NCBI RefSeq assembly: GCF_028372415.1
Contig: NC_092873.1
Location: forward strand, 349,145,390-349,209,389
Source of the DNA: Notamacropus eugenii
Taxonomy: Eukaryota > Chordata > Mammalia > Diprotodontia > Macropodidae
Reading direction: 5' to 3'
Length of the DNA stretch: 64,000 nt
Part shown: piece by piece, positions 12,701-25,800 of the stretch
Layout of the letters: each line of letters begins with the position of its first letter
Position numbering within the stretch: the first letter of the stretch is position 1
The notes under the pieces: generated by a model
What the model was told of the DNA's origin: nothing
Databases searched by the model: none
The model's input: only the letters and a program-made list of their open reading frames with translations
Program-made: the position numbers and the translations under genes

Positions 12701-15700
12701 GAGGGATGACACTTCTACCACCACTAACTCACTGTGTGACCTTGTAGGAATCACTTTCCTTCTCTGGTGCTCAATTCCCACAGCTGCAAAAAGAGCAAGT
12801 TGATCTCTGAGGTTTCGTCCACTCTAAAGATTTTAAGATTCTAGGATTCTAGACCTTAACACTTTAGTGTGAATTAATTTATCAGCTTATTTTTTTTTTC
12901 TCCAAGGACCAGAAAATATGAGAGCACTGGAAACCTAGAAGGGAAAGGGCCATGAAAAAGGGGGGAGAAAAAAGAAATAAGGGAGCGCCAGAGGCCACTA
13001 GTATGATGGAACAGGTGTCACTCAGAAGGTGAACAAGGATTTAACTTCCAGCTGACAGAAGAGGAAGTTGGGGAGAGGACACAGAAAGGAAGACAGGGAG
13101 AGAGCTTTGCTGAAGGAGGACTGGAGGGGGTTATAAAGATTCCACATTTTGGGCAAAGATGACTGTGGGAGAAGAATATAAATCAAAACCATGGCAGATG
13201 GGACTGTCAAGCTAAACCTGAGAGAAGCTACACCTTTTCCTTCCATATTCTTCCAACTACCGGTTTCCAGTCTTGGCTTCTGGTCCCCTCTGCCAGGTCA
13301 GCTCCATACTGAGTTCAGTAAGCAGGAGTTCAGTGGGGATAACTGAAGGGAACCCAGGAGAGGGTGCTATTTGAATCTAGGAGAGACTGGCCTCTCTCAG
13401 TGTTCCTAGGAGGGTCTGGAAGTCTAGGAGACAGTCCCTGCTCCTCTAGAGTATGGAGAGGGGGGAAGAGTTCTGACCAGGAAAGGAAAGGAGATGAAGA
13501 AAGGCAATGGGGTGGGCGCAAGGAATCTCACGAGAAGAGGTGTGTGGCGTCGCTGGGCTCAGGGAGCCCCTCCCGTCGGTAGACCATAAGTCGAGCCAAG
13601 GTCTCTAGAGGGTCATCCTGTACCTGGATCTTGTCACCACCTGCCCATGTTTCCATAGCAACCAGCACAATTCTAGTGTTAAGTTGATCTTTGTACAGCT
13701 GAGGATAGAGAAGAGAAAGGTTTAGGTGACACAGTGGGTGGATTTGTAGTCAGAAAGACCTGAGTTCTAATCTTGTCTCAGACACTAGCCGTGTGACCCT
13801 GGGTAAGTCACAACTTCTCTCTGCCTTGGCTTCCTCATCTGTAAAATGGGGATAATAGCACCTACATCTCAAGGTTGTTAATAAAATGAAATAATATTTG
13901 TAAAGCACTTTGCAAACCTTAAAGCTCTATACAAATGCTAGTTATTATTGCTATCATTATTATTATCCTGGGGCAAGACATAGGGGGAGCAGGCCAGAGG
14001 CTGGAGCGAGGGCCAGAGACCCTCCAACCTCTTTATGTAGTCTGGGCCTCAGTTTTCTCCTCTATAAAATGGGAAGTAAGTCCTGTTCCTCTTCTCCATT
14101 CAGAGCAGGGAGTGATGTGACTGACTGGGAGAGACTGAAATTAGAGCAAATCCTCGGAAGCCACTCCAGAGCCCCTAGACTCAGTCTCTGTCCTTGTTCC
14201 CTCCGGGGCATGGCTCCTAGGTGATGGAAGGCATGGTGTCAGGAAAACCTGAGATAAGATCCTGCCTCAGGGGCTTCTAGGCCACGTGAACCTGGGGAAG
14301 TCATTTCACTTCTCTCAGTCTGTTTCCTCATCTATAAAACGGAGAAAATAATAGCACCTCTCACAGGCCTGTTGTAAGGATCAGATGACGTAATCTGCAA
14401 AGAACTTTACAAACCTTAAAGTGCTACATAAGTATTTGCTATTATTTTGCTCATAACTCTGTGTAGTGATGAGGGAGCTGACCAGGAGTCAAAGGGTGCC
14501 ACCCATAGGACTAGTCACTGGAATCTGGCTGGGAGAAGGGTGTTAAGCACAAGGCCCTTTTGCACTCTGCAACACTCCCGAGTACACCAGATTAAAATGG
14601 AATTGGGATATTGTTCACAAAATAAATAAAAATATAACAGAACAGAGAGAACTAATATGTGGTTTTCTAAGGCAACATGTGACCCTCAGGGATCCCTATG
14701 GATGGTTTAGTGGTTTGTGATGCAGGAATAGGGCCCTGTCTGGAGTGAAGGTGGAGAAGCTGCAGATTGGGGAGGGGCGGGCGTTAAGGAGGGAGTCACA
14801 TCTGGGGCTGGGATGGCACTGCTCACCACATCAGCCAGGTTCACCACAGACTTGGCAAAGTTGCTGGTAAGGACGACAGACTGACGCAGCTGCTCAAACT
14901 GACAGCAAGAAACAAGAGAGAGAGGGATAGAAGAGATTGGGGGAAGGAACGTGTCCTGAAGACAGCAGAATCTTCTCAGCCCTCCCCACCCTCCATCACC
15001 TTTCCTTGCATACCTGGAGCCCACCCTCGTCTCTGGCCTCCAGACCCAGGAACTCACCAGCTGGTGGTCATTGATCACAATGAGTTCCACATATTTGGTC
15101 TCACTGTGGACGGTGGAGTGGCCACGCCGAACCTGGGGGTGTGGTTGGGGGTGAGGGACAGGTGAGCGTCCAGTCCTCCTACCTCCCAGCTAACTGAGCC
15201 CAGATCACTGGAAGAACCTAGGGCCTCCAGCCAGCTGAGAAATTTGTGGATTGTAAATTGGAAACTACAGATTCCAGAGCAGAGATTCTTAACCTGGGGT
15301 CCATGGAACCTTAAGAAGTCTGTGAACTTAGATGTTAAAATAATTACAGCTTTTTAAAAAACTAATCTTCAGTTTCCTTTATAATTCTATATATTTGATT
15401 TCCCGCATTTAAAACATTATTCTGAGAAAGGATTCCTAAACTTCCCTAGGCTACCAATGGGGTCCTTGATACACAAGGGTTAAGAACTCTGATTCTAGAC
15501 TCAGGTTCTGCATTCACTTTCCTGAACTGGGGAACTGGATTTTCTTGGGACACATCCAGCACTAGAGGAAGCTAGCTCATTTTGAGTTCAAGGCAAGAAT
15601 ATAATATGGCATCCTCTTCCTCCCCATCCCGTCCCAAAGGCTTGGTGTTCTTTGCCCCTTCGTGCATCTTTCTGAACCCCACGGCTTTATGTCCGGTTTT

Positions 15701-18700
15701 TTGCATGCGGATGCAAGGACAGCAGATCCTTAGGTCGTGCTTTTGGTCGGCAAAGCATTTAATGATCTTATTGGAAGTGGGAGTACGCCTGGGGGCAGAT
15801 GCGAAGACATGCAGATGGGTGGGCAGGGAAGCCGGGGAGGCTGACGGGCCCTGAGATGGGTAGGCTGTGTCTGCCAAGCAGAAAGGGATAGTAGTGGCTC
15901 CCCCATATAAAGTCAGCAACCCCAGGCCATGCTTGTCAAGGTCCCCAAGGCTGCAGGCTCCTCCTGCCTGAGTCTGAAACCTGAGGATTCTGCAGCCTGA
16001 GGTTTCCATGGGCCCCATACCTGCCTTTTCCTTCTCAGCCTGGGCAGGGCCGGTGGAACAGGAAGAGAGGGTGCAGCAAACAAACAACCTGGGGGGAGGG
16101 AGAGCAGGTGAGAGTCTGACCCAGATCTCTTCTCCCTTTGTATCTCCCCTCCCCACTTTCCCGCTCGTTCCCCCTGCCTCACCTGGTTCCCTGCATCCAG
16201 GAATTGGGAGAAGAGAGGTCCGGTGGATGAAGTGGGGGAGAGGCCCCTACAGTGAAGAGGGAGGAGTCAGCCCACTCTGGACCCTCTTACTCCAGGGAAA
16301 CAGAGACAGACTAGCAGAAGAAGCCCAAAGGGGAGCTTCTAGTATTTCCCTCCTCCCTTGCCCTTAACCCCACCAGCCAAGGCTCCCATGTCAATATGTC
16401 GGATCCAATCTCCCAGATCCTCATGTTCCAAGGTCAGGACCTTGGGGGGCAGGTACCAGGGGATGGGGGTGGGAGGGAGGTAAGGACATTGGAGTCAGAT
16501 CTGAGGTTACTGGGGAGACAGGCAGGGATACTGTGTCTGGGGTTACCTGAATGTGACTGGGGTGACAGGAAGGAAAGGAAGAGAGCTGAATTATTGGAGG
16601 ATGGGAAAGGGTGGGGGTAGAAAAGCCTAACTTGCCCCTTTGGGAGAACAGTGGTCCCTAGTATTTACAGGGAGAGTGAGCAGAGCTGAGACTCCAGAAG
16701 GCTGCACCAGGCATTACAAGTGAATGACTAGACGATGTCACCTTACCTGGGTTGCTTCTCCTTGAGGTTCAACAGTATAAGTGAAATTTCCATCAGAGAA
16801 GACTCCGCTGTAAGAGGAGAAAGTCTTGGCTCCCACCCCCACCCCCACCTCCTCACCTGTCCACAGCTTGACCCAGGGAAAGGGAAAGTGGTCAGAGAAA
16901 CAAGAGCCAGAGGGAATCTGAGGGCTCCCCCACCCATGCCCTGCAGCCCCAGTACTCACTGCAGTCCCTGGCAGGTGGAGATGGCAGCAAAGGACCCTGG
17001 GTTATCTCGAAGCTTTCCCTGGTAATAGCAGTGGTCCCCAGCCCCCTGAAAAAGTCACAGAGCAAAGGGGCTTAGTTAAGGCTTTGCCCTGCCTGCCCCC
17101 TTTGGGGTCCCTTCTCTTGGGATCACCTCAAGGGGATGGATGAGGTGGCTGCTGCAAGGATACATCCCTTTGTCAGGCACTTCTGCGGCCTAAAGCCCTG
17201 GCCTTTGAGAAAGGAAACCTAAGCTTAGGCCTCTGCTTTGTTAAGTCACTGTGTCCTCCAGCAAGTTACTTGTCATCTCTGGCCCTCCTGCCCCACCCCG
17301 CCCCCCATCTGCCTGAAAAATGGGAAGACTAGACTAATTCAAGAGTTCTTAGCCTGGGATCTGCAAACTTATTTTAGTGAATTTTTTTTTTTGGAGGCAA
17401 TTGGGATTAAGTGACTTGCCTAGGGTCATACAGCTAGTAAGTGTCTGAGGCCAAATTTGAACTCGGGTCGTCCTGACTCCAGGCCTGCTGCTCTATCCCC
17501 TGTGTCACCTTATCTGCCCCTTTTAGTGAATATTTTGATAATTATATTTCATTTGAATTGGTTTTCTTTGTATTCCTAAGTATTTACTTTGTGCATTTAG
17601 AAAGATTATTTTGAGAAGGGGTCCCTAGGCTTCATCGGATGGCCCCAAAGGGGTCTCTGCATAAAAAAGGTTAAGAACTCCCAGGCTAGGTAATCTCTAA
17701 GAATCCTTCAAATTAATCGCAAACAAGCATTTATTAAATTCCTACTACGTGCAAGGCACAATGCTAGAACTGGGGGTACAAAGATGAAAAATAGTCCCTA
17801 TCCTTGAGGGGTTTAAAATAATAAGAGAGATAGAACATAGACACAGATAAGCAGACTCTAAGGCAGGGTGACAAAAATGTGGTTTGGCATCAGACTGTGA
17901 AGGATCTCAAACACCAGACTGAGTTTAATTTATATTTTATCCCAGGGCAATAGGGAGCTACTGAAGACTTCTGAGTAGGAGAGTGGCGGATTGGGCTGCA
18001 AGGGGAGGGAATAATGAAGAGTCTATTATAATAGTGGCAGAGAGGTGAGAAGGGCCTGGACTAGATTAACAACCATGGAAGGGTAGAGAATTTTGAGATT
18101 CTAGCTCCTCCATCTGAGTGTCAATAAGTGATTGACATCATCAGGTGTATGATCAAGGATGACTCTGGATGACCACCAGGTGGGGCATGTTGTAGTACGA
18201 ATTCTCTCTGTACATGCATTGAACTAGACTGGATTTGTCCAATTTGAGAACCCTCAGGCCTTCCAAACCAGATTAAAATGAAATTGGGAAATGTTGAACA
18301 AAATAAATAAAAAGAGGATAAAACATGGATAATGTTAATTTGTGGTTTTCTAAGTCAATAGGAAACAAACTGTTTCTATTTGCAATTTGACACCACTGGA
18401 CTAGATGGTCATTGAGGTTCCTTACAGGCTTAAATTCTATGATTCTGTAAAGGGGCTTCTCCGGGCTCTCCCCCATCCCTGGCTCCCTGGCAGTAGGTTG
18501 AACCACTCCCCCCATAATTCCTCCTGTCTCCAGCTCTCCTCTTCCCCCCCATTCCCTTCACTTCATGGGAAATTACTTCTGCCCCAGTTATTGAAACTGC
18601 CTAAGGAGAAGAGAGGAGTGGGTTATTTATAGAAACTCATTCATCTCTGCCCAGGCCCTTTTGGCAACTGAAGTGGGAGGAGGGGGTCCAGGTATTCCTG

Positions 18701-21700
18701 AAGACATCTAGAAAGTCCTAGTGGGACTTGGCAAAAGATAAATGATGATAAGGGACAGGAAGTGAAATGATGTTGTTTCTTCAATTACTATAACCAGCTC
18801 CCATCACCAGCAGAGTCATAGGACCATTCCAGATGTGGAGACACAGCTATAGCTGTATTTAAAGTCCAGAAAGTTGATGAGACCTTCCTTCCTCTATCCT
18901 TCCTGATGCCTCATCCTCCTCATAGGATCACAGGGCTGTGAATTTAGAGCTGGTAGGGCCCTCAGAGATCATCTATCCAGACTTCCCCATTTTACAGATG
19001 AGGAAACTGAGGCCTAGAGAGATGAGAAGGGACTTGTTCAAGGTCACACAGGTGGTAAGTAGTAGTCAGGATTCAAATCCCATGGTTTCTCCACTGTTGC
19101 CTCTCCCTCCCCGACACAACCTAGACTTCGATAGACCTGTGATCCAAAAGAATGAGGAACCAAAAATCCAGAGTTCCTAGGATCCCCAAAGAATGTACCC
19201 TCTTTCTCTGCCATGATACTTCATGCCACCTTGTCAGCACAGTTCACATAACTCACACTTATAAAGCACTCTAAGATTTGCAAAACTCATTCCTAACCAC
19301 AATTAGTGTGTGTATAATTTTACACATAAGGAAATTAGGCTTAGAAAAGTCATAGAAGTATAGATTTAAAACTGGAATGGACCTCAAAGGTCATCTGGTC
19401 CACATTCTCATTTTACAGATGATCCACAGTGACTTGCCCAAGGTCATATAGGTAGTAAGTATCAGATCTGGAATTCACAACCAGATTTTTTGACTCCAAG
19501 TCCAACATTTATTTGGAGCTTTTGAAGTAATTGGGGTTGGGGGAAAGTAGAGGAAGGCAGATAAGGATGAGACATCAATGACCTTATTTACCTTCATGTC
19601 TCCTCCTTTCTGGCCTTCCTCCCTCTCCCCAACTCACCTTTTATACTCTCAGGTACTTCTACCCCACCAGCCCCACCTGTTCCCATTCACAGCCACTCAC
19701 TGTGTGGTGCTGGGTGGTCCCATCTCTGCTGAAGTGCCGTTCAACATAGTGCGAAGCAAGGAGGTGACTGGAGCAAGCCCAACAGGTAGCAAGGCAGGAA
19801 CAGGGCAGAAGAAGTGATGGGTAGGGAGTTCAGTTCATCTTTTCTTTCTCCTTTGGTCCCAGCAGAGCAGGCCCCTCCCCTAAATCGACAGACACCCACC
19901 CAATCTGTCCCCTACTTCAGCCCACTAACCATCTCCCTCCATCTCCCCACTCTTCTCTCATGCAGCTTCCTTTCCCTGCTCCCAAGCCTCCTGCCTTTTT
20001 TCCCCCAGGATCCTTGCATAGAACTCATCCCGACTTCCTCCAGCCCTCTCCTCCTCCTCCCCACACTCACTGGTTCAGCTCCAGGTCCAAAGTGAAGTTC
20101 AAACCAAAAGCAGGGATGAGGAAGCTCACCTGGGCCAGGTGGACAAGCTGAGAAGACAGAGTGTGAGAGTTAGCCCCAGCCAGAGTCAGGGGAAAGCTGG
20201 AGGAAACCTGGGGATGGGACCACCTGAGAGGGAGAATTTGGATGGAGGAGAAGCTGGGGAGAGGCCCTTCTGAAGGGAAGACCTTCAGAAGGGGAGACCC
20301 GGGATCCCCTCACACACCTGGGTGAGGAAAGCCTAAGTTTGAGATGGCAGAAGGATGTGTGGATGGAAAGGGGCTGAGGACGGAAAGATCCGAGGGGATG
20401 GAAGAACAGGGAATAGGGCAACAGAAGTGAATTGAATCGATCCCATTAGAGGAGGGATTGAAAAAGAGACTTTGGGCAGGGAACCAAGCAAGGACAGGAG
20501 GGCACTATTACCAAATCTGAGATGAGGGTGGGGTAACTTGGTGATGCAGAAGGGGACAGCTGCAAGCCTGGGCTCAATGACATGGTGCGGGGTGGCTCAG
20601 TCCATTGAGGAAAGTTGTTTTCCTTCCAACCTGGGAGGTGTGGAGAGCCCCCTCTCCTCTCTTCCTATTTAAGGCCTCATTTTGGGTTGGGGAGTCGAGT
20701 AGAGAGGCAGGGAGGAGGGGGGAGAACGGAAGAGCCAACCCCCGCAGCAGCCTGGGCCTCAAGCCACAGACGCCTCCAGGGGCAGGGGGAGAGGCGGCTG
20801 CAATCTGCTGGCAGGCTTCTGCCAGTTTGAGTGCTTGGCACCACCCTCCCCTAAGGCCTGGGCACCAGAGATACCCTGACATAACCACTCCCTGAAGAAA
20901 TGTCTGAGGTCACGATCTCCCCCACCTCAGGGCACATGCTGATCCCCCAAAGCTCCCATAGCCTGGGCCAGAAAGAAAGCAGCTCTGACTGGCTCCATGT
21001 CAGGGTCAGCAATGTCTCTCAGTCCAGCTTATTATGAGGACTTGCCTTCTAGGGATGAGTACCACTAGAGAGTCAATTACCCAAGGGGATTATTGAGAAA
21101 GAAGAGGAAAGGAGTCCCTAGGAAAAGAGAAGCAAATTGAGCAAGGACCTAGAAACAAAGTTGGTGTTGATCCTCCAATCCCAACCCAACTGAAGGGTTC
21201 CAAGGAAGATCTAAAAGCACCAGAAAACTCTGTTTGTGACTTATGGCCCAATGGTGCAAAGAGGCATGAACTGCTCTCGGGGCTGCCACCAAGGCTAGTC
21301 AAGGCTGATAAAGGGATGTAGGAATGTCACCTCCCCACTCTCAGTCCCTTTGTTATGGGTGGGGAGAGAGTGAGAACAGCAGAGAAACTCTCAAAATGGC
21401 AGGAGTGGGAAGATAAAAGAAAACCTGATTGAGGTATGTATGGGAGGGGACTTATCTTTGGAATGGCAACAAAATGTTCAGGAGACAAGCCCCTGTGACT
21501 GGGAAGATTTCATTCTTTTTACCACCAGAGATCACTTGGGCCTCACCTCCTTCACCCCCAACTTAGGCCTCTGTTTATAGTTAGGAGACCAGCCTTCAAT
21601 TCCCACCTATGTCTCCCACATATAGTGCTTTGAAGTCCTCTGACCAAGTATGACATCTTTGGAGCTAGAATCTCAGGGTGGGAGATTTGGGGGAAGGGGT

Positions 21701-22840
21701 GGTAGTATCCCTGGGAAACGGTGGGATGAGATGAGATGCTAGGGAAAGAAGAGGGGAGAAGGTGTTATCTTGCTAAAGATACAGCACCCCCTCCACACCC
21801 AAATTTAGCGTTCAGTTCCCCTCTCCCCACTCCTGCCTAAAGAAGCTTGTCTTTAATATTTCAATTCTGATGTTAATTTTTAAAGAGGGAAGTTTTCCTG
21901 ATAAATTTTTCAGAGGGGCTAATGCGGTGGGACCAGGTGGCTCTGGGTTGCCATGGCAACCCACCAGGTCTCTGCAGGATGGCCACCCTCCCAGGCATGG
22001 GTTCTTGTTGACTGAGAAAGGTTGGGAAGGTGGGAACCTTGGAGTCAGAGACTGCTGAACCTGCTGATTATTTTCCTGGGATGCTAAGGTGGGGAGAGGA
22101 TGGGGAGAAAGGCAGAGAAGGAACAGGGTGAAGGAAGAAAGGAAGAGAGAGTGGGGACATAAAAGGGTTTATTTATGTGATTTCAACAAAATGATGGTAT
22201 GCTAAAATCCTGAGACTGGAGCCAAAATTTTGGGGTTTCATCTTCACCCTCCATCCAATGCCTTTTGAAACTGACTTCCCCTAGAATCAGTCTTGCTGAG
22301 AGGGCAGTGTCCAATATCTAGGGCTTTGTACCTCCACACTCACAGAAGCAGTTAGCAAGTGGAAGGCAAGATCCCAAAGACGGTGTAGAGGTCTAACTTC
22401 CAGGATGAAGTGGGTCCTCTGAACCCTGAACCTGCCTGGTGTCCCAGCAGATTTATTTGAACAAATCAAGACACACAGCTTGGTGCTTCAAAATGGGACT
22501 CCCAGCTCAGCCCATCTCTATCCCACAGTCATCCTAAACAGCCCAGAACATGAGCCTCCTCTGAGTTTGGGGTGTAATGGGGAAAGAAAATCACAGGATC
22601 ATAGTTTTAAAGAAAAGGAAGGAACAATTAGAGGAATCTCATTTTACAGATGAGGAAACTGAGGCCCAGAAAGGAAACGGAAGTCCAAAAGGCACATTCA
22701 GGTACATATGTATCTGGAAAACAGAACAGTCCCAAGTCTTGTTAAAAAAAAAAAAACAAACCCCAACTTCAGTTTCGTTGTATTCCCTCAACACCTTCTC
22801 CAAATACTATGAAGATTAGTTATGATTCACTTTATCTCCT

Positions 22841-22878
<38 letters not shown>

Positions 22879-25800
22879 GCATTTCTCAACTAAAGTCCCT
22901 TCTGTTGCTAACCTCATGATGCTGAGAACAGAGTTCTAGAGACACCCAGGTTTGTCCAGGAAGATCATGCAGCAAGGCTGCCCTGGACTCCAAAGTCCTG
23001 CTTTCCAACTCCTCTCCAGATCAGCCAGGAGCTGTCTTCCCTCACAGCCTTTACTGACATCGGTGTTGAAGAGGAGAAAGCAGAATGAGGGGAGGGCACT
23101 CTAAATGATTTCAAATAGCCTGCTGAAGGTGAGTAGTGAATGAATGATGACTGGCTGAATGAAAGATAATTTTATCAAGCACTTCATACCAGGCGAAATG
23201 CTAGGAATTCAAATGTAAGAAGCACGGTCCCTTCCTTTATGAAGTTTACATTCTAAGGAGGGAAAACAACACATATAGGGCCAGAGAAGGGTGTCTCTGT
23301 CTGGACAGTCACAGAGATGTTGAGTGGAGACACTTAACTTCTCCTTCTGAGGAAAGATATTTTTGATGTGATCTCAATTTCCAGAACAAGAGGGAGAGAT
23401 CAGAGAAGGAAATGCCTACAAGCAGCATGGCACAGAGATGGCCTGAGTCCACTGGAGTGGGTCTGGAAGTGCACAGACATGGTGAACTCTCACCAATAAC
23501 GGGAGGGAGTGAGAAGAAGGAGGAGGGGCTGGGTGTTGGAGGGTGAGCATAGCAGCATGGCAGGAAGGTGGGGTGTCAGAGGCTTGGGGTCCTAGAAGGG
23601 CTCAAGAAAGGGGCGGGCAATCCTCCCCCATTGCCCTCCATCCCTGAGCCGGCCAAGGATGCGGGTTCCATTTCTGAGTCCCTAGAACTTCCATTAGGGA
23701 CATAATCGAGGACAACCTTCCTCTCTCCTTTCCTTACATGCCTGTTTCCTTCTGTTGGTCAGAATGACCCAAACTCACCCTCTCCCCCAAACCCCTCCAT
23801 CTACCCACCCCCCATTCTCAGGAGTGCATGTGTCCAAGACCCCTGGGGGTTTCTGATTTACTATCAAGAACCGATCTTTCCCTTTCTCAGAGGCTCAGCT
23901 TCTCCCTCTGAAAAATGTCCTGCATCCTCCCTCTATCCCCCAGTCACTTTCGGAGATGTGATAAAAATTAATAAGACAGGACTGAGAATCTAAGGACCTG
24001 GGTTCAAATACCCCTCCTGCCACATATTGACTGTGTAACCTTGAGTAAGCTTGCTTCCCTTCTTTGGGCTCTGGTTTCCTCCTTCTGTAAAATGAGATGT
24101 TTGGACTAGAATATCTCTAATGTCCTCAGAACACTGATATTCTAAGGCTGTGTGGCTGTTGCCCAATTAGTTTCCTGAGCCGTTGTGTTGGCATGCTGGG
24201 GGAAGGGGAAGATGAGAAAGGAGAGACGGGATATTGGTGGTAGATTCTGGAAAAGTTCTGATGGCAAGGCTCTGTAGCTCTGATTGAACCTCCCACACTC
24301 TCAGGGGAATCAGTCAATCCATCTGTCCCCATTCTGTTTGGAACATCCCTTGAGGAGAGGGTCTGGGATAGAGAAGGAGCCAGAGGAAGGAGGAGACCCA
24401 GATCCTGTTCTCAGGGAGCTCCCAGTCAGATGAGACTCAGTCCCTGAGAGGGGGATAGGAAACAGATGGGATCAATGACAAAGAAAGAGAAATAAAACTG
24501 TTTACATTGGCCTAGCTATAACCTACAGGGGTTGTCTATCCCCAGCTGAGCAAGGACAAAGTGGCTCCTAAGAAGACTCATGTCTTCCTCTCTAGGATAA
24601 GAGAGAGGCAAAATGTGGCTCCTGCCTGAAATGGGGATCTCTCCTTTGACCCTAACAGCTTCTACTCATTGTCACTGCTCCGTTCAGACCCCAAGGTTGG
24701 GATTTTCTACCTGTGCATACTTAAGTCTTCTCCTCCCATTTCCCAATTTCTTCAGAGAAAAAGAGCTTAGAATGAGGCATAGAACAAGGTCTGGGAGGTA
24801 GGGGTGGCTGATGGTGGAATGATGGAAGGTGAGGAACTTGGAGGTCGGGATGCTCAATGGGGTGTCATCACTGATGACCTGTCTGGTGCTCCCTAACCTA
24901 CACCCTCCTGCAGCACCAACATAAGCCTCCTCATCTGGGATCCTCCCCATCCTCCCCTGCATACTGTCTAGAAGGAATGCGACCCCACTGTCAGCTCCCC
25001 AAAAGAATCTCATTTAGCTCAATCTCTCCTGTTTCTCTCCCAGCAGGTCTCTCCATTGAGCTCTGAGGAAACTCCATGTCACTCCGTGGGGTATAATCTC
25101 TACCTGCCTCAACATTTCTCTTCCCTCCTGAACTTTTTTTTATTCCAAACATCCCTCTTGACAGTCTGGTGAAACCTATGGATCCTTCCTCAGAATAATG
25201 ATTTTAAATACATAAAATAAAATACATAGAACTATAAAGGAAAAAATCATCATGTTGAAATAAAAGTGTAATTGTTTTCCCATCTAGGTTCACGAACCCT
25301 CCTCTGAAATCTTTCCAGTCTGTGGACTCTATATGCAGATTCCCTGATAATTCCTTATCTCTCACTGCCCTCTTCCATGATAACCTTATTGCCTATTTCT
25401 CCACATCAATGGAAGTAAAGGAGAAAGGTCATTCTGATCCTTGGTTCTAGGCCATTACTCTACCAGGCTCATTCACCATGCTATCAGACTACATCAATAT
25501 TTCCACATCCAATCCTGTCACCTACTGAAATCCAGGACCCACATCCCTTGAAAACCTGGTTCAGGTTTATTCTCCAACTGGCTTCCTGCCAACCTTTTTT
25601 AATGATTTCATCATCAGTGATGACAACCCATTGGGCACCCCGACCTCCAAGTTCTTTGTCTTTCATCATTCTAGTATCAGCCACCCCTACCCCCTAGGCC
25701 TCATTCTATGGCACCTTTAACATCTCAAACTCAGGGTCACCCTTTATGCCCACAACGTCCTCAGCTTTCCCACTCCCACTGAATGTGTGCTTTGCCCAGG

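Noticed and set aside
13595-13605. CAG|GTACAG inside exon 11 as a splice donor
   Set aside because: The frame continues unbroken through it with residues expected for ADAM11 ([11 protein letters not shown]), so it is read as coding.
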